Origin: Flavobacterium soli DSM 19725
GTDB taxonomy: Bacteria; Bacteroidota; Bacteroidia; Flavobacteriales; Flavobacteriaceae
Assembly: GCF_000422705.1 (NCBI RefSeq)
Contig: NZ_AUGO01000002.1
Location: 124,001 to 188,000 of the forward strand
Length of the DNA stretch: 64,000 bases
Reading direction: 5' to 3'
In this document: positions 25,307 through 33,966 of the stretch, in pieces
How positions within the stretch are numbered: the stretch's first letter is position 1
How the letters are laid out: the number at the start of each line of letters is the position of its first letter
Position numbers and translations under genes: made by a program
Notes under the pieces: model-generated
What the model was told of the DNA's origin: nothing
The model's input: the letters and a program-made list of their open reading frames with translations, nothing else
Database searches by the model: none

Positions 25307-26098
25307 ATGAGTAGAATTTTATTTTTAGTTTTGGTTTTTTTGAACGCAAGTTGGAGTTATGCTCAGCTTGAAAATCGTTGGCAGCCTGATAGTATTTACA
25401 TAAACAGGAATGTCAAAACAATTTACGTTTATGAAAATTCACCAAAGGACTTGTCAGAAATTGTTGAATTTGACAAAGCAGGTAAAAGAATTCGGTCGAT
25501 TAAATATAGTGCTTCATATAATCGTAGAACCCGAAAATTTAAATGGACTGATAAAGTCAATATTTACACATACAATACTACTGACCAATTGATAAATATT
25601 AAGGATTCAATTGGTATTGATTCAATGACCTTTGAGTACAACGAGAACGGAAAATTATATTTTTCGAGAAAAAACTCAGGTAATTTTATTTATGAGACAG
25701 AATACTTTTATGCTCCTTTAAAAACGATAACAACTAGAAAAAAAGATTCAATTATCCTTTATCAAAAAACTAAAGAATACGATAAGGAATTTTATATAAA
25801 TCGATTTTACAGATTTTCTTTAGAGCCAAAACTTAAAAGAGTGATTGACTCTGTTAACGGAAATCCTACTACTATTGCTTACAAAGATTATAAAGATTTG
25901 GAAAAATTTAATGATGATGTAGCTATTTCAAATTTTTTCAATGAAGAAGGTCAACTCATTAAGTCTTACATTCATTCGATATTTATGAACGACAGAGTAA
26001 ATAAATACGAACTGAAATACGAATATGACAAGAAAGGACTTCTGAAAAGCATAATAGGTTATGTTCCGTTATACTTTAAATATGAATACTTTGAATGA
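25307..26098 (+). CDS. Exported repeat protein of unknown function (YD/RHS-like repeats)
   Basis: A 263-residue protein with signal peptide MSRILFLVLVFLNASWSYAQ. The mature chain contains short repeated strands of the type YxYNxxxQLIxIKDS, FEYNENGKLYFSRKNS, NFFNEEGQLIKSYIHS and YEYDKKGLLKSIIGY, which resemble the YD/RHS-like or MORN-like repeats of many Bacteroidota secreted proteins. No C-terminal sorting domain or lipobox is present. It starts 17 bases after the large inverted repeat. Function is unknown. Confidence 0.6.
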   Translation: MSRILFLVLVFLNASWSYAQLENRWQPDSIYINRNVKTIYVYENSPKDLSEIVEFDKAGKRIRSIKYSASYNRRTRKFKWTDKVNIYTYNTTDQLINIKDSIGIDSMTFEYNENGKLYFSRKNSGNFIYETEYFYAPLKTITTRKKDSIILYQKTKEYDKEFYINRFYRFSLEPKLKRVIDSVNGNPTTIAYKDYKDLEKFNDDVAISNFFNEEGQLIKSYIHSIFMNDRVNKYELKYEYDKKGLLKSIIGYVPLYFKYEYFE

Positions 26099-26145
26099 AA
26101 AAAATACATTTGGTACGGCCATCTCACTCCTGCAAATGAAATAAT

Positions 26146-26153
26146 TATCTTTG
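26146..26153 (+). promoter_or_regulatory. -7 box (TATCTTTG) with start codon 7 bases downstream
   Basis: An exact TAnnTTTG match ends 6 bases before the ATG at 26160, implying transcription starts at or next to the start codon (leaderless). No good -33 TTG lies 19-21 bases upstream, which lowers confidence. Confidence 0.4.
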
Positions 26154-26159
26154 TCTATA

Positions 26160-26591
26160 ATGAAACTATTAAACGACCTTCAAAAAAAATATGCAATTGT
26201 GGATAGCAGAACGCAAAGAATTTTGAATGTTTGCGTTTTCTCTATTTTGCTTTTCTGGTATCTGTCTTTATTGCAAAGACTAAGAATGTCAAGCGATGTT
26301 ATGTTTTACCGTAAATCTGAATTGTTGTTTACGGTGACAATACTATTTTTCTTCCAAGCGATTTTTAATAAGCGCTTTATAAATACATTATTACTTGCAC
26401 TTGGCTTGTTGATAATTGGTTACTTTATTTACTCATACACATACTTTTTTTTCGATGACAATGATTGGTATAAGGCTAACTATCCAAAAACAGCCTTTTT
26501 AATTCAAACTGGCTTCCATGGCTGCAAAATATTTTTCATACTTATTTTATTGACATTTTTGAAGTTGTCGCGACCTCAAAAAGATAAATGA
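26160..26591 (+). CDS. Four-helix membrane protein of unknown function
   Basis: The product has 143 residues from ATG 26160; the in-frame TTG at 26151 overlaps the -7 box and is not used. Four hydrophobic segments can be seen: ILNVCVFSILLFWYLSLL, LLFTVTILFFFQAIF, FINTLLLALGLLIIGYFIYSYTYFFF and GCKIFFILILLTFLKL. No conserved motif was recognised. It is the last gene inside the direct-repeat-bounded block; the right repeat copy begins 60 bases after its stop. Confidence 0.55.
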   Translation: MKLLNDLQKKYAIVDSRTQRILNVCVFSILLFWYLSLLQRLRMSSDVMFYRKSELLFTVTILFFFQAIFNKRFINTLLLALGLLIIGYFIYSYTYFFFDDNDWYKANYPKTAFLIQTGFHGCKIFFILILLTFLKLSRPQKDK

Positions 26592-26651
26592 AAACCCCGT
26601 TCACTCTTATATCCAAAACAGTCAGCAAAGATTTTCAATCCTTACCGACAA

Positions 26652-26696
26652 ACAAAAAACCGCAAATCAACTTGAGGTTTTTTGTTTATATTCGCT
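26652..26696 (+). repeat. Direct repeat copy 2
   Basis: A near-identical copy of 23676-23719: AACCGCAAATCAACTTGAGG, then TTTTTTGTTTATATTCGCT. The hairpin is weaker here because one arm reads TTGAGG. Its end abuts the 5' region of the LytTR gene, as the original sequence downstream of the beta-barrel gene would if the block was inserted or the end duplicated. Confidence 0.75.
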
Positions 26697-26714
26697 TTTC
26701 AAATAGCATACACA

Positions 26715-27515
26715 TTGAATTCTTTAAAAAAGCAAATACACTTTACAGCATCAATAGGAAGAAAAGTACTGGTTGGCCTTATTTTGTGTCTGTATTTATC
26801 CTTTATCGTGATTGTTCTCCAGCCTTTTGATACAAGCCAGTTCGAAGCAGATCATAAAATAGCCCTACTTTCCGGTTATGGCATCCTGATTTTTGTTTTA
26901 TATTTTATCTATAGCAGTATTGAAAACAGGTGGTATTTTAGGGTAGATAAAGTTTGGGTGGTACGGTATGAAATCATTTCTACATTACTTTATTGTTTGC
27001 TTTCGGGAACGGTGCTCTATTTGTATAATCGAACTATAGTAAATAATGGCTTGGATTATACCTTAATAACCTATTGGCGTTTTATAAGCGTTACCACAGC
27101 CTGCATGCTTCCTGTTTTTGTTCCCCCAATGCTTTATTTAAGACAGAAGTTTGGCGAACGGATTATTCCGCTCCCTCAAAATTTTTTCCAATTAATTGGA
27201 GAAAACAAGAACGAAATCCTGAGCTTAGAAAAAGACGATTTATTATTTATCAGGGCTGTAGAGAACTATGTGGAAATTTGTTTTATGGATGAAAACAAAA
27301 AAGTCCTTTCCAAAACATTCCGGCAAACGCTCTCCAATGTTTGCCTCCAATTGCCTTTTTTAGAAAAATGCCACCGATCCTATCTTGTCAATAAGAGCAC
27401 GATAAAAGAAATAGTGGGTAATTCGCAGGGTGCAAAGATCATTTTTGTAGTGGGTGAAAAGGAAATTCCGTTATCGAAAACCTACTATAAGGCGATCAAA
27501 AATAGTAGGTCCTAG
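26715..27515 (+). CDS. Membrane-bound LytTR-family transcriptional regulator
   Basis: The product has 266 residues from TTG 26715 (MNSLKKQIHFTASIGRKVLVG); a TTG at 26682 would extend it into the direct repeat, and no ATG is available. Four membrane segments occupy about residues 15-135 (VLVGLILCLYLSFIVIVL, ILIFVLYFIYSSI, ISTLLYCLLSGTVLYLY, FISVTTACMLPVFVPPMLYL). The C-terminal 100 residues are a LytTR DNA-binding domain with LLFIRAVENYVEICF, KTFRQTLSNV, FLEKCHRSYLVNKSTI and EIPLSKTYYKAIK. There is no receiver domain; such one-component regulators sense through the membrane part. The target is unknown. Confidence 0.82.
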   Translation: MNSLKKQIHFTASIGRKVLVGLILCLYLSFIVIVLQPFDTSQFEADHKIALLSGYGILIFVLYFIYSSIENRWYFRVDKVWVVRYEIISTLLYCLLSGTVLYLYNRTIVNNGLDYTLITYWRFISVTTACMLPVFVPPMLYLRQKFGERIIPLPQNFFQLIGENKNEILSLEKDDLLFIRAVENYVEICFMDENKKVLSKTFRQTLSNVCLQLPFLEKCHRSYLVNKSTIKEIVGNSQGAKIIFVVGEKEIPLSKTYYKAIKNSRS

Positions 27516-27660
27516 TCTTTAGGAAGAAAAAGGGAATGCATAACCTATCCAGTCGTCAAAAAAGCTAATCGTTTCATCACATTTAATTGAATGACAAAGT
27601 ATTTCGCATTTACTTTGGACACTCATTTAAATCACTCAAGTCATGCACAGCAACACAAAA

Positions 27661-29037
27661 ATGAAATTCATCGTTTTGAATTTCGCACTGGTTTTTCTTT
27701 TTAATTCTTCTTTTGCACAAAACAATCCTAGGCATTTTAAAAGTGAAATAGATTTTGGTAATGGTACCGTAATTTCTACTTTTTTTGATGTTAGTGTAGC
27801 CCAAAATCAATTTACAATAACTTCTCCCAAAAATGCCGATGTACGAATGGTAGGTGGAGCTAAAGCAAAATTAGGGCGACTTTTAGGAAAGCTACCTAAA
27901 AAAGGAATCATTATTGCCATCAAAGGAACACAGAAAGCTGACAGTTTATTTGGTGACACAAAAATTCCGATGTTCGGAAAATTAAAATTTAAGGGAATTG
28001 TAAAGAATGAAATAGTAAGTGGAAAATTGCTAAATAGTGACGGGAAACCTGTAGGGACAGTTCATGGCGTACAATCTACCGAAGACAAGATTAGCTATAA
28101 TGAACTTTATCCCAAAATGCTAAAAACCATACAGGATAATATTTATTCGAAAGATGCCTTACAAACTAAAGGATGGGCAACATTCGAAAAGAAACTTGAA
28201 AAACTGTGTAAAAATGCCCATGATGATATTGAACTGTTTTTCGGCTTTAATATGCTCGCCCAAAAACTTCCATTTACCCATCTAACTTTAGTAATTACGG
28301 AGGATACAAAAGATGATAACGAAGTCGTAAGTGCTGACAAAGAGGAAACAGCAAGCACAAAGCAATCAGTTGTTTTTGAAGAAAAAAATACAACTACTGC
28401 TTATTTGCAAATTAAGAATTTCAGCAGTTCGACAGATGAATTGGCTGAAGTTTTACCCAAAATAGTTAAAAATACGGCCTATAAGAATCTTATCATTGAT
28501 TTACGCGACAATGGGGGCGGAGGGATCAGTGCTGCTTTTGCACTGGCAAAATACATAGTTACTGAAGATTTGGAAGTAGGTTATTTTCCAACAAATAAAT
28601 TGAAATATTCTGGCTATCAGCCCGAATCATTTAATACGTTAGCTGAACTGCAGCCCAAGAACACCGAAGATTTTGGCAATGAGCTAAAAGCAACATCAGG
28701 AGTTAAACTTATCTTTAAAAAACCAACCAATCCAGTGTTTTCAGGAAAGATATATGTTTTGACCAATGGCAATACAGGAAGTACCTGTGAGCCTATTGTG
28801 TATGCCATGAAAACGAACAAGAAAGCTACAATTATAGGAGAAAAAACCGCTGGAGCAATGTTGGCAGCTTCTCCTTTTGTGGTTTCAGGAAAATATATAC
28901 TTATGCTACCCATCGCCGATTTCTATACGTATGAAGGTGTTCGTTTGGACAAAGTTGGAGTGCAGCCTGATGTTGAGGTAAAATCAGAAAATGCTTTAGA
29001 TAAAGCATTGGAAATAATCAATGAAGATAAGAGGTGA
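27661..29037 (+). CDS. Exported S41-family peptidase (C-terminal processing type)
   Basis: The product has 458 residues from ATG 27661 (MKFIVLNFALVFLFNSSFAQ, a signal peptide); ATG 27643 adds six residues. The S41 core is in the C-terminal half: NLIIDLRDNGGGGISAAFALAKYI, then the nucleophile region LTNGNTGSTCEPIVYA (Ser in GST) and the general base Lys in IIGEKTAGAM, ending GVRLDKVGVQPDVEV. No PDZ domain is recognisable; the N-terminal 150 residues are beta-rich and unassigned. The substrate is unknown. It is monocistronic, followed by a strong bidirectional terminator. Confidence 0.87.
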   Translation: MKFIVLNFALVFLFNSSFAQNNPRHFKSEIDFGNGTVISTFFDVSVAQNQFTITSPKNADVRMVGGAKAKLGRLLGKLPKKGIIIAIKGTQKADSLFGDTKIPMFGKLKFKGIVKNEIVSGKLLNSDGKPVGTVHGVQSTEDKISYNELYPKMLKTIQDNIYSKDALQTKGWATFEKKLEKLCKNAHDDIELFFGFNMLAQKLPFTHLTLVITEDTKDDNEVVSADKEETASTKQSVVFEEKNTTTAYLQIKNFSSSTDELAEVLPKIVKNTAYKNLIIDLRDNGGGGISAAFALAKYIVTEDLEVGYFPTNKLKYSGYQPESFNTLAELQPKNTEDFGNELKATSGVKLIFKKPTNPVFSGKIYVLTNGNTGSTCEPIVYAMKTNKKATIIGEKTAGAMLAASPFVVSGKYILMLPIADFYTYEGVRLDKVGVQPDVEVKSENALDKALEIINEDKR

Positions 29038-29100
29038 AGATGCACTAACGGCACCACACATTAACAAGATTAGTGTTTTAGCATTTTCAATTATAACTTA

Positions 29101-29134
29101 AAAACCCCATTTCAAATTAATGAAATGGGGTTTT
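29101..29134. terminator. Bidirectional terminator between S41 peptidase gene and pnp
   Basis: The perfect 14-bp stem AAAACCCCATTTCA / TGAAATGGGGTTTT with a 6-nt loop lies between convergent genes. Confidence 0.9.
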
Positions 29135-29163
29135 AGTTGAATTAAACCTTTTACAGTTTTAAT

Positions 29164-31356
29164 TTATCTTCTGTCGTCTCTACGATCGTCACGTCTTTCT
29201 GGGCGAGGAGCTCTCTCTTCTCTTGGAGCATTTTCATCTCTTGGAGGTCTTGGTAAAAGTGCTTTTCTAGAAACTTTTTCTTTTCTTGTTTTTGGGTCTA
29301 AACCTAAGTATTTCACTTGGAAAACATCACCCATGTTTACCACATCGGTTACGTTTTCTGTTCTTTCCCAAGCCAATTCAGATACGTGTAATAAAACCTC
29401 GTTTCCTGGAGCTTCTGTATATTCTACAACTGCACCAAAATCTAGCATCTTGATTACTTTCACTTCATAAGCTTCTCCAACTTGTGGTTTGAAGATGATA
29501 GAATCGATTTTTGCCAATACAGCAGCGATTCCGTCAGGATCAGTTCCAAGGATTTCAACAACACCTTGCTCGTCAACCTCGTTGATCACGATAGTTGTTC
29601 CTGTAGCTTTTTGCAATTCTTGAATTACTTTTCCTCCAGGTCCGATCAATGCACCAATGAAAGCACCAGGAATGGTTCTCATGATGATTTTTGGAGCATG
29701 AACCTTAACGTCAGTTCTTGGTTGAGCCAATGTTTCAGTTAATTTCCCCAGGATGTGCAAACGTCCATCACGAGCTTGAGCCAAAGCTTGCTCCATGATT
29801 TCATATTTCAATCCGTCAATTTTGATGTCCATCTGGCAAGCTGTGATACCTTCTGAAGTTCCAGTTACTTTGAAATCCATATCTCCCAAGTGATCTTCAT
29901 CACCTAAAATATCAGATAAAACAGCAAAACGTTCTCCATCGGTAATCAATCCCATTGCAATTCCAGAAACCGGACGAATCATTTGAACTCCAGCATCCAT
30001 CAAAGCCAATGTTCCAGCACAAACTGTTGCCATTGATGATGAACCGTTAGATTCCAATACTTCAGAAACAATTCTGATGGTATAAGGATTTTCAGCAGGA
30101 ATCATGTTTTTCAAGGCTCTTTGTGCCAAGTTTCCGTGACCAACTTCTCTTCTTGAAGTTCCTCTCAACGGACGAGCTTCTCCTGTAGAAAATGGTGGGA
30201 AATTATAATGCAAATAGAATTTTTCTTCTCCTTGTTCAGATGGTGAATCAATTTGGTTCGCTTCTCTAGAAGTTCCTAAAGTTGCCGTTGCCAAAGCTTG
30301 AGTTTCACCACGTGTAAATAAAGCAGAACCGTGAACTGATGGTAAATAATCTACTTCACACCAGATTGGTCTGATTTCGGTAGTTTTTCTTCCGTCAAGA
30401 CGCGTTCCTAAATCTAAAGTAACATTACGAACGGCTTCTTTATTGGTTTTGTAGAAGTATTTAGAAACTAAATCTCCATTTTCTGCCAATTCTTCATCCG
30501 TAAACAATGCTTTTACTTCTTCTTTTACAGCATCAAATGCAGCCGAACGTTCGTGTTTAGCCGAACCTTTGCTTGCAATAGCGTAAATTTTATCATAAGC
30601 TGCTTCTCTTACTTTAGCGTAAATAGCATCATCTGATTTTTCAGTTTCATACGTACGAACTTCTTTTTTTCCAAAAGCTTGAGCCAATCTTTCTTGGGCA
30701 GCGATTTGTACTTTAATATGTTCGTGAGCAAATTTAATGGCTTCCACCATTTCTTTTTCTGAAATTTCTTTCATTTCACCTTCTACCATTGCGATAGAAT
30801 CGGTTGAAGCTCCAATCATCATGTCGATATCTGACAATTCTAATTGTGCACGAGATGGATTGATGATGAATTTACCGTCAATTCTTCCAACTCTTGCTTC
30901 AGAAATCAAAGTTTCAAAAGGAATGTCAGACAGCGCCAATGCTGCCGAAGCGGCCAAACCTGCCAATGCATCTGGCATAACGTCTTCGTCATGAGACATC
31001 AACTGAATCATAACTTGAACTTCTGCGTGATAATCTGATGGGAAAAGCGGACGTAAAACACGGTCAACTAATCTCATTGTCAATACTTCGCTGTCGCTTG
31101 GACGAGCTTCTCTTTTGAAGAAACCTCCTGGGAAACGACCAGCTGCAGCAAATTTTTCTCTGTAATCTACCGTTAACGGTAAAAAGTCGATACCTGGACT
31201 TGCTTTTCTTGCGGAAACAACTGTACCTAAAATTACAGTTTTTCCAATTCTTACTACTACAGAACCGTCAGCTTGTTTTGCTAAACGTCCTGTCTCGATT
31301 GTGATGCTTCTGCCATCACCTAAATCGATGCTTTCTACAAATAATTGTGGAATCAT
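29164..31356 (-). CDS. pnp: Polynucleotide phosphorylase
   Basis: A 730-residue phosphorolytic 3'-5' exoribonuclease of the RNA degradation machinery. Two RNase PH domains are visible (first from about residue 10 with [15 protein letters not shown] and [23 protein letters not shown]; second from about 330 with [16 protein letters not shown] and [17 protein letters not shown]). A KH domain ([19 protein letters not shown]) and an S1 domain ([19 protein letters not shown]) follow. The C-terminus is an Arg/Asp/Glu-rich tail ([13 protein letters not shown]) that could aid RNA binding. It lies downstream of rpsO, the classical gene order, and a long hairpin sits in the spacer. Confidence 0.97.
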   Translation of the reverse strand: MIPQLFVESIDLGDGRSITIETGRLAKQADGSVVVRIGKTVILGTVVSARKASPGIDFLPLTVDYREKFAAAGRFPGGFFKREARPSDSEVLTMRLVDRVLRPLFPSDYHAEVQVMIQLMSHDEDVMPDALAGLAASAALALSDIPFETLISEARVGRIDGKFIINPSRAQLELSDIDMMIGASTDSIAMVEGEMKEISEKEMVEAIKFAHEHIKVQIAAQERLAQAFGKKEVRTYETEKSDDAIYAKVREAAYDKIYAIASKGSAKHERSAAFDAVKEEVKALFTDEELAENGDLVSKYFYKTNKEAVRNVTLDLGTRLDGRKTTEIRPIWCEVDYLPSVHGSALFTRGETQALATATLGTSREANQIDSPSEQGEEKFYLHYNFPPFSTGEARPLRGTSRREVGHGNLAQRALKNMIPAENPYTIRIVSEVLESNGSSSMATVCAGTLALMDAGVQMIRPVSGIAMGLITDGERFAVLSDILGDEDHLGDMDFKVTGTSEGITACQMDIKIDGLKYEIMEQALAQARDGRLHILGKLTETLAQPRTDVKVHAPKIIMRTIPGAFIGALIGPGGKVIQELQKATGTTIVINEVDEQGVVEILGTDPDGIAAVLAKIDSIIFKPQVGEAYEVKVIKMLDFGAVVEYTEAPGNEVLLHVSELAWERTENVTDVVNMGDVFQVKYLGLDPKTRKEKVSRKALLPRPPRDENAPREERAPRPERRDDRRDDRR

Positions 31357-31380
31357 AAATTAATTCTCTAATTGATTAAA

Positions 31381-31438
31381 CAATGGGTTTTAGTTGTGTT
31401 GTAGTTGTTGTGTGTAGTTATTGTTCTAAAACCCAATG
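31381..31438 (-). promoter_or_regulatory. Long hairpin in the rpsO-pnp spacer
   Basis: CAATGGGTTTTAG (31381-31393) and CTAAAACCCAATG (31426-31438) pair over 13 positions with one mismatch, around a 32-nt loop, in the leader of pnp. In enterobacteria a double-stranded hairpin upstream of pnp is cut by RNase III and used for PNPase autoregulation. A similar role here is inference from position. Confidence 0.5.
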
Positions 31439-31472
31439 AAAAACCAAACTTTTTCTGCAATAATGTAAAAAC

Positions 31473-31500
31473 AAAAAGAGGCGCGTGAGCACCTCTTTTC
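31473..31500 (-). terminator. Terminator/attenuator after rpsO
   Basis: The stem AAAAGAGG...CCTCTTTT with additional GC/GC pairs (AAAAGAGGCGC GTGA GCACCTCTTTT) ends 8 bases before the rpsO stop on the minus strand. The A run at 31468-31477 gives U residues in the transcript. It may partly uncouple rpsO from pnp. Confidence 0.7.
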
Positions 31501-31508
31501 TGTATGGA

Positions 31509-31778
31509 TTATTTTCTAATACCCAATTCTTTGATAATCTCACGGTATCTGTTGATTTCCGTTTTCTTAAGATAATCTAGTAAGCTTCTTCTTTTACCTA
31601 CCAATTTCACCAATGAACGCTCTGTATTATAATCGTGACGATTTTTTTTCAAGTGACCAGTTAAGTGGTTGATTCTAAATGTGAATAAAGCGATTTGCCC
31701 TTCAGCAGATCCAGTGTTTTCAGCTTTTCCTCCGTGTTTAGCGAAGATTTCTTCTTTAACTTCTTTAGTTAAGTACAT
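31509..31778 (-). CDS. rpsO: 30S ribosomal protein S15
   Basis: Full-length at 89 residues. S15 binds the central domain of 16S rRNA early in 30S assembly. Conserved family sequence includes GSAEGQIALFTFRINHLTGHLKKNRHDYNTERSLVKLVGKRRSLLDYL-type stretches (for example INHLTGHLKKNRHDYNTERS and LVGKRRSLLDYLKK). It is followed on the same strand by pnp after a terminator-like hairpin and a second hairpin. Confidence 0.98.
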   Translation of the reverse strand: MYLTKEVKEEIFAKHGGKAENTGSAEGQIALFTFRINHLTGHLKKNRHDYNTERSLVKLVGKRRSLLDYLKKTEINRYREIIKELGIRK

Positions 31779-31853
31779 GCTAATATTGTTTAATGATTAT
31801 TATGTAGTGAATAAGTTCGTCTTATTCGAGTGCAAAAGTAACCATTATTTTGG

Positions 31854-31889
31854 GATTGAAAAATTTAAAGGTTGAAAAATTTAATGATT
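31854..31889. repeat. Short A/T-rich repeat GATTGAAAAATTTAAAG
   Basis: GATTGAAAAATTTAAAG (31854-31870) is followed at once by a second unit, GTTGAAAAATTTAATGATT. The same 17-mer is found at 46580-46596. It is located between rpsO and the GAF gene. Confidence 0.5.
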
Positions 31890-31924
31890 ATTTAAAATTA
31901 AACAAATCGCTAAAAATTGTTACA

Positions 31925-32380
31925 TTAAAACAATTTGGCAATTTCTTCATTTACAAATTCTAAAAATCGCTCGTCCAGTTCTGTAAAAGGGTCAATCACA
32001 TTCGAGTCGATATCAATCTGCCCGATATTTTTTCCGTCTACAAAAAGCGGTACTACAATTTCAGATTTTACTGTAAAACTACAGGCGATATAATTATCTT
32101 GTGCTTTCACGTCTGGAACTACGAAATTTTCATTGGAAACCGCCACTTGTCCACAAATACCTTTGCCAAAAGGAATTACGGTATGATCTGTTGGCTCTCC
32201 GGCATAAGGACCTAGATGCAAGGTTTTTTCTTCATGATTGGCAAAGTAAAAACCAACCCAGTCATAATAATCGATGTTGTCTTTGAGCAAATGACAAATC
32301 TGCAATAGTTTTTCATCTCTCAAAATACTTGTATGATGTAAAATATCTTGTACTTTTGGTTTTAATTCTTCGAAAGTCAT
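31925..32380 (-). CDS. GAF-domain free methionine-(R)-sulfoxide reductase
   Basis: A 151-residue single GAF domain of the fRMsr type that reduces free Met-R-sulfoxide, part of oxidative damage repair. Family motifs are YDWVGFYFA, FGKGICGQVAV and NYIACSFTVKSEIVVPLF, followed by GQIDIDSNVIDPFTELDERFLE. Cys residues are visible in GKGICG and in YIAC, matching two of the active-site cysteines described for the E. coli enzyme. The third, resolving Cys is not in the usual place, so a two-Cys mechanism is inferred. It is monocistronic and divergent from xrtF. Confidence 0.85.
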   Translation of the reverse strand: MTFEELKPKVQDILHHTSILRDEKLLQICHLLKDNIDYYDWVGFYFANHEEKTLHLGPYAGEPTDHTVIPFGKGICGQVAVSNENFVVPDVKAQDNYIACSFTVKSEIVVPLFVDGKNIGQIDIDSNVIDPFTELDERFLEFVNEEIAKLF

Positions 32381-32450
32381 AATTTTATTTTTTACAAAAG
32401 TATTTAATTGGTTGATGCTAAAATTATATAAATTTGTTAAAAAGTAATTT

Positions 32451-33008
32451 GTGAAAGATATCTTTAGAGCTTATCGTCCTTTTTTGATGTTTCTTGGCAA
32501 ATTCTTGCTGAGCTATTTGATTTTGATTGTTTTGTATCAATGGTATTTAAGTCAATTTGATCAGCAAGCTTTCGAAGTAGATGGCATGACACACTTGGTT
32601 GCCGAACAAGTAAAATCAGTCTTGTCTTTTTTTGATTATTCGATTTCGTTGAGACCTTACTCAAAGGATGCTTCAATTTTAGTTGCCGTCGATGGTCGTT
32701 CAGTAGTGCGAATCATAGAAGGATGTAACGCAATCAGTGTCATGATTTTATTTGCAGCTTTCATCGTTTCTTTTAGTAGAACATTTGCCAAAACACTTGG
32801 TTTTATTGTTTTAGGTGTTATTCTGATTCATATTCTAAACGTCTTGCGAATTGTTTTGTTAATCATCGGAATCCTAAAATTACCTCAATACGAACATTTG
32901 CTTCACGGAGTTGTTTTTCCTTTAATTATATATGGTTTTGTGTTTTTATTGTGGGTGATTTGGGTTAACAAATTTCAATCTGATGCTAAAAAAAATCTTA
33001 GATCATAA
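32451..33008 (+). CDS. xrtF: Exosortase XrtF
   Basis: A 185-residue polytopic membrane protein starting at GTG 32451. Several membrane helices bracket the exosortase active-site sequence: EGCNAISVMILFAAFIVSF (the Cys nucleophile in EGCNA), then LNVLRIVLLIIGI (Arg) and LLHGVVFPLIIYGFVF (His). Exosortases recognise C-terminal sorting signals on exported proteins; XrtF is the flavobacterial branch and its substrate is poorly known. It overlaps the following gene by 26 bases, which encodes the XrtF-associated membrane protein and supports the assignment. No protein in this window shows an obvious exosortase target tail. Confidence 0.85.
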   Translation: MKDIFRAYRPFLMFLGKFLLSYLILIVLYQWYLSQFDQQAFEVDGMTHLVAEQVKSVLSFFDYSISLRPYSKDASILVAVDGRSVVRIIEGCNAISVMILFAAFIVSFSRTFAKTLGFIVLGVILIHILNVLRIVLLIIGILKLPQYEHLLHGVVFPLIIYGFVFLLWVIWVNKFQSDAKKNLRS

Positions 33009-33426
33009 AACTGAAACTTTTTCTATAATTGGCTTGATTTTGCTTTTGGCAATCATCAGAAATTATGAAAGCCAAATTTTTTATGACCCATTTCTTCATT
33101 TTTTTAAAGGGAATTATCAAAACCAAGCACTTCCTGAATTTGATAGCTTCAAACTTTTTGCAAGTTTCTTTTTCAGATATTTTCTCAACACGGCGATTTC
33201 ATTGGGTATCTTATATATAATTTTTAAACAAAGAGAAATTATAACAATTAGCTCTTTTTTATACTTAGTATTTTTTATAATACTTATAGTCTTATTCTTC
33301 TTGGCGGTTGCTTTTTATAAAGACAATTTTGTTATCTTCTACATTCGAAGGTTTATCATTCAGCCGATTTTTTTATTGCTTTTTATTCCAGGGTTTTATT
33401 ATCAACGTCAGGTTTTAAAAAAATAA
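32983..33426 (+). CDS. Exosortase F system-associated membrane protein
   Basis: A 147-residue membrane protein overlapping xrtF by 26 bases. It has four hydrophobic segments (FSIIGLILLLAII, FFRYFLNTAISLGILYII, FLYLVFFIILIVLFFLAVAFY, FIIQPIFLLLFIPGFYY) and conserved-looking loops FYDPFLHFFKG and YKDNFVIFYIRRF. It is known only by association with XrtF in Flavobacteriia. It may assist substrate recognition or processing, but there is no direct evidence for this in the sequence. Confidence 0.85.
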   Translation: MLKKILDHKTETFSIIGLILLLAIIRNYESQIFYDPFLHFFKGNYQNQALPEFDSFKLFASFFFRYFLNTAISLGILYIIFKQREIITISSFLYLVFFIILIVLFFLAVAFYKDNFVIFYIRRFIIQPIFLLLFIPGFYYQRQVLKK

Positions 33427-33460
33427 TTTTTTGTAAAGTGTTCAATATTAAAAAAATCAA

Positions 33461-33468
33461 TACTTTTG
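33461..33468 (+). promoter_or_regulatory. -7 box (TACTTTTG) for the metal-uptake-like genes
   Basis: An exact TAnnTTTG match with the ATG of the HYC_CC_PP gene only 5 bases downstream at 33473, so the transcript is probably leaderless. The -33 region has TTC rather than TTG 17 bases upstream. Confidence 0.5.
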
Positions 33469-33472
33469 TCGT

Positions 33473-33898
33473 ATGAACATTAAAAAATGCACCAGTCTTT
33501 TTTTAGCTGTCCTATTATTGGTTTCCAATTTTGGGTTGGCTTTCAATGTGCATTTTTGTGAAGGAGAAATCGCTTCTATTTCTTCTGTTTATAATGTCGA
33601 AGAAACGTGTGACGCCCCAGAAAAAATTGTTTCAGAAGAAAATTGTTGTGCTACAGCATCAAAAGATCACAAGCAATGTTGTGAAGATAAAGTTGTAGAT
33701 CTTGATGATAAATCTCCGGATACAATCATTAAGACCTTTTCCTTCCAAATTGATCTTCCTTTTTTATTGGAAGATTGGAAACCGTTACTTTTCAATGAGA
33801 TTGTTGCTTTGAAACGAGCAGAAAAGATTGTTTATTATTGTGATGCTAATGCACCACCTTTATTCAAACTCTACAGTCAATATATTTTTTATGCCTGA
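33473..33898 (+). CDS. HYC_CC_PP family exported protein
   Basis: A 141-residue protein with a signal peptide (MNIKKCTSLFLAVLLLVSNFGLA) and the family's three namesake features: NVHFCEG (HYC-like) after the signal, a Cys-Cys pair region (ENCCATASK and KQCCEDK), and APPLFKLY near the C-terminus (PP). The Cys arrangement suggests metal binding. The following TonB-dependent receptor and HMA protein, with only short gaps, suggest a metal-acquisition or homeostasis set, most likely copper, though the metal cannot be read from sequence. Confidence 0.8.
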   Translation: MNIKKCTSLFLAVLLLVSNFGLAFNVHFCEGEIASISSVYNVEETCDAPEKIVSEENCCATASKDHKQCCEDKVVDLDDKSPDTIIKTFSFQIDLPFLLEDWKPLLFNEIVALKRAEKIVYYCDANAPPLFKLYSQYIFYA

Positions 33899-33966
33899 TT
33901 TTAATGTTTAAAAGAAATCGCACTACTTCGCGATTCGACTTTTTTATTAAACATTAATACTACATC

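Noticed and set aside
23839-26591. Unknown-gene block as a defence system
   Set aside because: None of the four products shows a nuclease, ATPase, toxin or other effector motif; they are exported or membrane proteins of unknown kind.
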